Assembly: GCA_944383385.1 (NCBI GenBank) | Contig: CALWPI010000004.1 | Location: 1-39,761, forward strand | DNA length: 39,761 nucleotides | From: an uncultured Clostridia bacterium | GTDB taxonomy: Bacteria; Bacillota; Clostridia; Christensenellales; UBA1242 | Direction of reading: 5' to 3' | Part shown: positions 34,870-39,761 of the stretch, in pieces | Layout of the letters: each line of letters starts with the position of its first letter | Position numbering within the stretch: position 1 is the first letter of the stretch | Made by a program: the position numbers and the translations under genes | The notes under the pieces: generated by a model | What the model was told of the DNA's origin: nothing | The model's database searches: none | What the model saw: only the letters and a program-made list of their open reading frames with translations

Positions 34870-35901
34870 TTAGCATAAGAATGTCGCATCGCCAAAGCTA
34901 AAAAATCTATATTTTTCTTTGACTGCAACTTTGTACATATCTAGTGTTTCTTGCACTCCACAGAATGCAGCAACTAACATTATTAGAGTGCTTTCAGGTA
35001 AATGAAAATTGGTAATAACTGCATCCACAATTTTGAATTTATACCCAGGATATATAAATATATCCGTTTCTTTTTTTGTAGGTTCAATTCTACCAAAATC
35101 AACTGCTGCACTTTCGAGTGTTCGAATAGATGTCGTACCAACTGCAATTACACGTCTATTTTCTTTTTTTGCTTTATTTATTATGTCACAAGCCTCTTTT
35201 GTCACTTCAATATATTCACTGTGCATTTTGTGGTCTAAAATATTATTCTCACTAACAGGTCTAAATGTCCCCAATCCAACATGCAACAGTACTTCGACTA
35301 TTTGAACGCCTTTTTGTTTAATCTTTTCAAGTAGTTCAGTAGTAAAATGCAGTCCTGCTGTTGGAGCTGCACTGCTACCCTCATATTTTGAATAAACAGT
35401 ATTATATCTGTCTTTATTTTGAAGTTTCTTGTGAATATATGGAGGAAGTGGCATTTCTCCAAGCCTACTTAAAATATCTTCAAAAACACCGTCAAAATCA
35501 AATCTAACAATCTTTTTGCCTTCATAAAGTTCTTGTTCAATTTGACAGGAGAGTTCGTCACTAAAAGTCACTTTTGTGCCCACTTTAAGTCTTTTTGCAG
35601 GACGACAAAGGACTTCCCAATGAGTGTAATCAATACGTTTTAGCAAAAATATTTCGACATGAGCACCTGTACCTTCTTTTGTACCAAATAGTCTAGCAGG
35701 AATGACTTTTGTGTCGTTTATGACAAGTACATCTCCTTCATGCAAATAATCAATAATATCTCTAAAAATTTTGTGTTCTATTTGTTTTGTATCTCTGTGA
35801 TAAACAAGCAATCTACTACTATCACGTGGTTCTACTGGACTTTGAGCAATAAGCTCTTTGGGCAAGTCATAATAATAAGTCGATTTATTCATCAAATCCA
35901 T
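34870..35901 (-). CDS. queA: QueA, S-adenosylmethionine:tRNA ribosyltransferase-isomerase
   Basis: Builds epoxyqueuosine from preQ1-modified tRNA by transferring the ribosyl moiety of S-adenosylmethionine. About 343 residues, typical. Motifs: [20 protein letters not shown] at the N-terminus, [21 protein letters not shown] in the centre and [23 protein letters not shown] near the end. Four in-frame ATGs are possible. The one at 35901 has GGAG nine bases upstream; the one at 35892 matches homologue N-termini better but has only a weak site. Both overlap the ruvB end, so coupling with ruvB is likely. No riboswitch-sized leader exists before it. Confidence 0.95.
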   Translation of the reverse strand: MDLMNKSTYYYDLPKELIAQSPVEPRDSSRLLVYHRDTKQIEHKIFRDIIDYLHEGDVLVINDTKVIPARLFGTKEGTGAHVEIFLLKRIDYTHWEVLCRPAKRLKVGTKVTFSDELSCQIEQELYEGKKIVRFDFDGVFEDILSRLGEMPLPPYIHKKLQNKDRYNTVYSKYEGSSAAPTAGLHFTTELLEKIKQKGVQIVEVLLHVGLGTFRPVSENNILDHKMHSEYIEVTKEACDIINKAKKENRRVIAVGTTSIRTLESAAVDFGRIEPTKKETDIFIYPGYKFKIVDAVITNFHLPESTLIMLVAAFCGVQETLDMYKVAVKEKYRFFSFGDATFLC

Positions 35902-36976
35902 TTTTTCCATCTCCAATGTCATCCTCTGTATTAGGCAAATACATATTCAAAAATCTTATACGGTCAGGAGTGCATTTTTTACCCAAATGCTTATAACAAT
36001 TTGGCAATGCGACTCTGCCACGTGGTGTACGTGCAATAAATCCCAACTGAATAAGGTATGGTTCGTACACATCTTCAATAGTGTTTGCATCTTCACCCGT
36101 TGCAGCTGCAAGTGTGTCAAGTCCAACTGGGCCACCATTGAATTTATCAATAATCGTTTCAAGAAGTCTTCTGTCTGTAAAATCAAGACCAAGGTCATCC
36201 ACTTCAAGCATTTTTAATGCCTCTTTTGTGAGTTCAAGTGTTATTATCCCGCTACCTTTGACTTCGGCATAATCACGTACTCTTTTTAAGAACCTATTTG
36301 CAATTCTAGGAGTTCCACGAGAGCGTTTTGCAAGTTCGTGACAAGCATCATCATCAATTGAAATGCCAAGTATATTTGCACTTCTGCGAATAATTGTAGA
36401 CAATTCATCTTCGTTATACATTTCTAGTCTGCAAACTACTCCAAATCTATCACGAAGTGGTCCAGTCATCATACCTGCTTTTGTTGTTGCGCCGATTAGA
36501 GTAAATGGTTGGAGTTTGAGTCTCATAGTTCTTGCAGCAGGGCCTTTACCTAAAATAATATCCAAACAATAATCTTCCATTGCAGGATACAAGACTTCTT
36601 CAACAGAGCGAGATAGCCTGTGAATTTCGTCAATAAATAGAACATCGTGTTCATTTAGATTTGACAAAATAGATGCCAAATCAGCCACTTTTTCAATTGC
36701 AGGTCCACTTGTTATTTTGAGGCTACTGCCAAGTTCGTTAGCGATAATGTGAGCAAGAGTAGTTTTGCCAAGCCCTGGTGGTCCATACAACAAGACGTGG
36801 TCGAGAGCATCGCCCCTTTTCTTTGCTGCTTGTATATAGATTTCAAGACTATTTTTAACCTTTTCTTGACCGACATACTCGTCCATTGTTGTTGGACGCA
36901 AAGTATTTTCGACCTCTGTTTCATCTAAAAATTTTGTACTTGTTATAAATCTGTCGTCATTTTCTTCAAAATCCAT
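35885..36976 (-). CDS. ruvB: RuvB, Holliday-junction branch-migration ATPase
   Basis: Hexameric AAA+ motor that, with RuvA, moves Holliday junctions. 363 residues, slightly above the usual 330-345 because of a short acidic N-terminus and C-terminal tail. Walker [10 protein letters not shown] near 65-73, Walker B FIDEIHRL near 115-122, sensor GATTKAG and arginine-finger region GPLRDRFG, and a C-terminal winged helix with TPRGRVALP. It starts three bases after the ruvA stop, with GGGG upstream. Under the ruvC SOS box it should be DNA-damage inducible. Confidence 0.98.
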   Translation of the reverse strand: MDFEENDDRFITSTKFLDETEVENTLRPTTMDEYVGQEKVKNSLEIYIQAAKKRGDALDHVLLYGPPGLGKTTLAHIIANELGSSLKITSGPAIEKVADLASILSNLNEHDVLFIDEIHRLSRSVEEVLYPAMEDYCLDIILGKGPAARTMRLKLQPFTLIGATTKAGMMTGPLRDRFGVVCRLEMYNEDELSTIIRRSANILGISIDDDACHELAKRSRGTPRIANRFLKRVRDYAEVKGSGIITLELTKEALKMLEVDDLGLDFTDRRLLETIIDKFNGGPVGLDTLAAATGEDANTIEDVYEPYLIQLGFIARTPRGRVALPNCYKHLGKKCTPDRIRFLNMYLPNTEDDIGDGKNGFDE

Positions 36977-36979
36977 ATA

Positions 36980-37570
36980 CTACCCCATATTCCTTAAAGA
37001 TTTTGCGATAATTTCTTCTGTCGTATCATTTGGAGACATTACTTTTCTAACCAAATTTGTTGCATCAAATTTTGTAAGCCCCATGTCTACGAGTGCCATA
37101 ACAGCCTCATCAAAACTAGTTGATGTTTTTGGTGCAGTTGACATTGTTTCATAATTAAACAAATTGAGTGCAACTCCACTATTTGATAGTTCCAGTACTA
37201 TTCTTTCAGCAGTCTTTTTACCAACGCCTTTTATCTTGCTAATCAATGATACATCTTTATTGTATAGAGCAACTGACAAATCGTGGACATTGATACCTGA
37301 AAGAATAGTGATTGCCATTTTAGGACCAACACCAGACACAGTAATCAAATCCAAAAATAATTGTTTCTCGTCACGTGTCAAAAATCCATATAGTTGCATA
37401 GCATCTTCTCTCACAGCAAGATATGTATATATTTTGACTTCACTACCTTCTGCTGGCAAATTGTCAATCGTGTTGGATGATACACCAATTTCATATCCAA
37501 CACCATTTGCATTGATAACAACAAAATTATTACCTTTTTCTTCTAATATACCACTAATGAATGCGTACAT
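36980..37570 (-). CDS. ruvA: RuvA, Holliday-junction-binding protein
   Basis: Tetramer that recognises four-way junctions and loads RuvB. 196 residues: an N-terminal OB fold (about 1-64), two helix-hairpin-helix motifs (LITVSGVGPKMAI near 76-88, KIKGVGKKTAERI near 111-123) and a C-terminal RuvB-contacting domain (about 150-196). AGGAGAA lies about seven bases before the ATG, and the ruvC stop is nine bases upstream. Third-domain flexibility and length are ordinary. Confidence 0.97.
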   Translation of the reverse strand: MYAFISGILEEKGNNFVVINANGVGYEIGVSSNTIDNLPAEGSEVKIYTYLAVREDAMQLYGFLTRDEKQLFLDLITVSGVGPKMAITILSGINVHDLSVALYNKDVSLISKIKGVGKKTAERIVLELSNSGVALNLFNYETMSTAPKTSTSFDEAVMALVDMGLTKFDATNLVRKVMSPNDTTEEIIAKSLRNMG

Positions 37571-37579
37571 ATCTTTCTC

Positions 37580-38074
37580 CTATTTTATATCCGTTCCTGA
37601 CAAAACTATGTTTGTTTGTGCGTGCGTCAACGCAACTGCCAATGCGTCAGCAGCATCATCAGGTTTTGGGATACTCTTCAATTTAAGTATAGTTTTTACC
37701 ATAAATTGTACTTGATGCTTATCTGCACGACCATATCCCGTCAGCGCTTGTTTTATTTGAAGTGGTGTGTATTCATATAAATTGCAGTGTTGTTGAACAG
37801 CACACAATAGAGCAACACCACGAGCATGAGCAACATTAATACCAGTTGTTATGTTAGTGTTAAAGAACAACTCTTCCATGGCTACACAGTCAGGTTTATA
37901 TTTTTCAATCAATGCTTTCATGCTATCATAAATAGCAGATAATCTATCAGGGAATTTCATTGATTTGTGTGTCGTTATGACACCATAATCAATTACTCTC
38001 ACTCCATTTTTCAGTTTTTCTATAACACCAAATCCAACTATTGCTAGCCCCGGGTCTATTCCAAGTATTATCAT
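37580..38074 (-). CDS. ruvC: RuvC, Holliday-junction resolvase
   Basis: Dimeric nuclease that cuts Holliday junctions. 164 residues, RNase H fold. The four acidic metal ligands are visible: Asp7 (GIDPGLA), Glu67 (VAMEELFF), Asp140 and Asp143 (PDDAADALAVAL). GAGG lies five bases before the ATG. It leads the ruvC-ruvA-ruvB-queA-tgt-yajC operon, and the upstream region holds an SOS box next to or over the promoter. Confidence 0.97.
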   Translation of the reverse strand: MIILGIDPGLAIVGFGVIEKLKNGVRVIDYGVITTHKSMKFPDRLSAIYDSMKALIEKYKPDCVAMEELFFNTNITTGINVAHARGVALLCAVQQHCNLYEYTPLQIKQALTGYGRADKHQVQFMVKTILKLKSIPKPDDAADALAVALTHAQTNIVLSGTDIK

Positions 38075-38096
38075 AAATTCCTCAACTTATAAAATA

Positions 38097-38125
38097 AGTT
38101 TAATTTATATTATATAATAAGTCAA
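38097..38125 (-). promoter_or_regulatory. Candidate ruvC operon promoter
   Basis: Minus-strand TTGACT (38120-38125), 17-base spacer, TAAACT (38097-38102). A perfect TATAAT at 38109-38114 is an alternative -10, but its -35 (GTTTTG, 38132-38137) would lie in the SOS box. In both cases LexA bound at 38133-38146 would touch the polymerase site. Confidence 0.5.
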
Positions 38126-38132
38126 ACAAAAC

Positions 38133-38146
38133 AAAACAAATGTTTG
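38133..38146 (+). promoter_or_regulatory. LexA operator (SOS box) of the ruvCAB operon
   Basis: AAAACAAATGTTTG on the plus strand is identical to the recA operator 14-mer (there on the minus strand), so relative to its gene it is inverted; the site is near-palindromic, so this should not matter. ruvAB genes are SOS-controlled in both E. coli and B. subtilis. Confidence 0.8.
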
Positions 38147-38247
38147 AATAACTATAAAAAACGACAAAAAATTTTTAATTTATCAAGTATTATGCAAATC
38201 GCAAAAAATAACTACTTATAGGCACAAATTTATTTTTGAATAGTAAT

Positions 38248-38272
38248 AAAAAAGTCAGCTATCGCTGACTCT
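38248..38272 (-). terminator. Terminator after yebC
   Basis: Minus-strand GTCAGC-GATA-GCTGAC stem (38254-38269) followed by TTTTTTATT. The yebC stop is immediately upstream. Confidence 0.85.
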
Positions 38273-38273
38273 A

Positions 38274-39017
38274 TTATTCTTCATCATCATTATCTGGCAA
38301 ATTGACATTGTGGTAAACATTTTGAATATCATCGTCTTCTTCAAGGCCGTCAATCAAACGCATAAATGTCGCCATTTTTTCTTCTGGCATATCAATATAA
38401 TTGCTTGGTATCATAGTTGTTTCTGCACTTTCATATGCAATATTAGCATTGTCAAATGCAGATTTTACTGCGTCGAATGCTTCTGGTGATGTGTAAACAA
38501 CATATGCTTGGTCTTCTGTCACAACATCATCAGCGCCAGAATCTATTGCAATCATCATAACATCATCTTCGCTCACGCCATTACCATTAGCAATCACGAT
38601 AACACCTTTTCTAGAAAACAAATATGAAACACAACCATTGCTACCTAATGAACCACCAAATTTGTCAAATAAGTGTCTCACATCACTTGCTGTTCTATTT
38701 TTGTTATCAGTTAGAGCTTCAACAATTATAGCGCTACCAGCTGGACCATAACCTTCATATGTCATATGTTCATAATTGACACCCGATAGTTCACCTGATG
38801 CTCTTTTGATACTACGATTGATGTTGTCACTTGGCATATTATATGATTTTGCTTTTGCAATAATATTTTTGAGTTTTGGATTCAAATTTGGGTCTGCACC
38901 TCCACTTTTTACAGCGACTACGATTTCTCTACCAATTTTGGTAAAAATCTTTGAGTTGGCAGCCTCATTTTTTGCCTTTACATTTTTAATTTTACTCCAT
39001 TTGTTATGACCTGACAT
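38274..39017 (-). CDS. yebC: YebC/PmpR-family protein (TACO1-like)
   Basis: 247 residues, full length, beginning MSGHNKWSKIKN, the family signature, with GGVxPxxNxxL-like (GGADPNLNPKL), YEGYGPAGSAIIVEALTDN and NxVSYLF-type (NGCVSYLFSRKG) motifs. Family members were described as transcription regulators; recent work ties YebC to relief of ribosome stalling at proline stretches. It sits directly upstream of ruvC, a widespread arrangement, though here a terminator and an SOS box separate the two. GGAGAG lies about five bases before the ATG and follows the stop of the methyltransferase gene (TAGGAGAG), so those two are co-transcribed. Confidence 0.96.
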   Translation of the reverse strand: MSGHNKWSKIKNVKAKNEAANSKIFTKIGREIVVAVKSGGADPNLNPKLKNIIAKAKSYNMPSDNINRSIKRASGELSGVNYEHMTYEGYGPAGSAIIVEALTDNKNRTASDVRHLFDKFGGSLGSNGCVSYLFSRKGVIVIANGNGVSEDDVMMIAIDSGADDVVTEDQAYVVYTSPEAFDAVKSAFDNANIAYESAETTMIPSNYIDMPEEKMATFMRLIDGLEEDDDIQNVYHNVNLPDNDDEE

Positions 39018-39026
39018 AATTCTCTC

Positions 39027-39761
39027 CTATTTTGTTAAAATATACATCAATATGCTAGCGGAAACACTGGCATTCAATGACTCTACATCATTTTCCATTG
39101 GTAATGTAATAATGGTGTCTGCAAGTTGTCTTGCGTTCTCGCTCACACCGCTGCCTTCATTTCCAATCACTAATATTAGTTTATCATTATTACTATGATA
39201 ATCAAAAGCATTTTGACCATCTAAATCAGCAATTATTGTTTTATAACTATTGTTTTTTAGTTTTACAATATCTTCATATTGGCCAAAATGCAAATTCAGT
39301 CCTAATATGTGTCCCATACTACTTCTAATTGCTTTTGGCGAATATGGGTATGCACAATCAAATAAAATAATATCGTCAAATCCCGTCGCTCTTGCAGTTC
39401 TGGCAATTGCGCCTAAATTGCTTGGGTCTTGTATACAATCAAGAAACAATATTTTGTTGCCATACCTATCATTATTTTGTGGCAATTTGATTGTTGCAAA
39501 GATATCACTTTTGTCAGCGAATTGAGATAATGTTTTGCATACTTTTTCGCTAATAAAGACAACTTTGTCCAAATATTTTTCTATTAAGTCATTGTATTTG
39601 TCTTGACTTGCCTCTAACACAAAAATATTTTCGACAGCACAAAAAGATGAAACGTCACAAACTACTTTATATGACTCAATAAGGACAAGGCCAAATTGCT
39701 TAATATATTTTTTGTCTGTACATTTTATTATCTTTTTTATTAGTTTATTTTCTGGTGATGT
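39027..39761 (-). CDS. TrmH/SpoU-family RNA 2'-O-methyltransferase, 5' end beyond the window
   Basis: SPOUT-class enzyme methylating ribose 2'-OH of rRNA or tRNA. The reading frame stays open to the right edge: upstream of the GTG at 39620 it continues TSPENKLIKKIIKCTDKK...QFGLVLIESYKVV, the N-terminal substrate-binding domain of TrmH/RlmB-like proteins (ITSxxNxxIKxxxKL, GxFLIEG). The GTG is therefore internal and only the first few codons are missing. The catalytic domain shows LDCIQDPSNLGAIARTARA (motif 1), LVIGNEGSGVS (motif 2) and LPMENDVESLNASVSASILMY (motif 3). Exact substrate is not determinable. Its stop is part of the yebC ribosome-binding region. Confidence 0.93.
   Translation of the reverse strand, partial: TSPENKLIKKIIKCTDKKYIKQFGLVLIESYKVVCDVSSFCAVENIFVLEASQDKYNDLIEKYLDKVVFISEKVCKTLSQFADKSDIFATIKLPQNNDRYGNKILFLDCIQDPSNLGAIARTARATGFDDIILFDCAYPYSPKAIRSSMGHILGLNLHFGQYEDIVKLKNNSYKTIIADLDGQNAFDYHSNNDKLILVIGNEGSGVSENARQLADTIITLPMENDVESLNASVSASILMYILTK

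Noticed and set aside
35880-35930. preQ1 riboswitch before queA-tgt
   Set aside because: queA starts inside the end of ruvB, leaving no leader that could hold one.
37164-37715. 183-codon plus-strand open frame across ruvA/ruvC
   Set aside because: Antisense to two well-supported genes, low-complexity Ser-rich translation, no Shine-Dalgarno or promoter.

Overview
The window is an AT-rich chromosomal block from a low-G+C, Firmicutes-type bacterium, most likely an uncultured member of the Clostridia. The evidence is gene order. Three blocks match arrangements known from Bacillus and Clostridia: rpsO-pnp-ylxY-mlpA-spoIIIE/ftsK, rimO-pgsA-cinA-recA with miaB-mutS-mutL-miaA and lexA nearby, and ruvCAB-queA-tgt-yajC-(TIGR04086)-secDF-recJ-rel-hemZ. 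Shine-Dalgarno sequences are strong (AGGAG/GGAGG), sigma-A-like promoters are clear, and the standard genetic code is used. Of 31 genes, 25 end in TAA, 5 in TAG and one (recJ) in TGA. No tRNA, rRNA, CRISPR, insertion sequence or prophage was seen, and no gene-free stretch exceeds 300 bases.

Layout. At the left edge lie an unrecognised minus-strand gene with a degenerate nucleotidyltransferase look, then plus-strand genes for a tyrosine recombinase and LexA. Next comes the minus-strand operon miaB-mutS-mutL-miaA (tRNA modification and mismatch repair), fired from a divergent promoter region shared with a plus-strand class A penicillin-binding protein. That gene converges on recA with a 23-base gap filled by a shared terminator. 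Upstream of recA are cinA, pgsA, rimO and ftsK/spoIIIE in one operon. Then follow mlpA (M16 peptidase), a YlxY-like deacetylase, pnp and rpsO, then hemZ-rel-recJ downstream of secF-secD. A TIGR04086 membrane protein and yajC come next, then tgt-queA-ruvB-ruvA-ruvC, and finally yebC and a 23S/tRNA 2'-O-methyltransferase cut by the right edge.

How the genes work together. The window is rich in DNA repair and recombination (lexA, recA, ruvCAB, mutSL, recJ, a Xer-like recombinase, ftsK). Three of these units carry almost identical 14-base LexA-type operators, upstream of lexA, recA and ruvC, so an SOS regulon can be read directly from the sequence. The remainder covers protein export (yajC, secD, secF), RNA processing and modification (pnp, rpsO, miaA, miaB, tgt, queA, rimO), stringent response, and envelope synthesis.

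The most unusual observations are proteins kept in their conserved positions but lacking hallmark catalytic residues. SecD and SecF lack the charged residues of the proton pathway. The Rel protein has lost its hydrolase site. CinA lacks its N-terminal motifs and has Cys in place of the amidase Ser. The first gene resembles a nucleotidyltransferase without its acidic triad. There is no obvious new multi-gene system here; this is mainly a conserved housekeeping region with several eroded enzymes.
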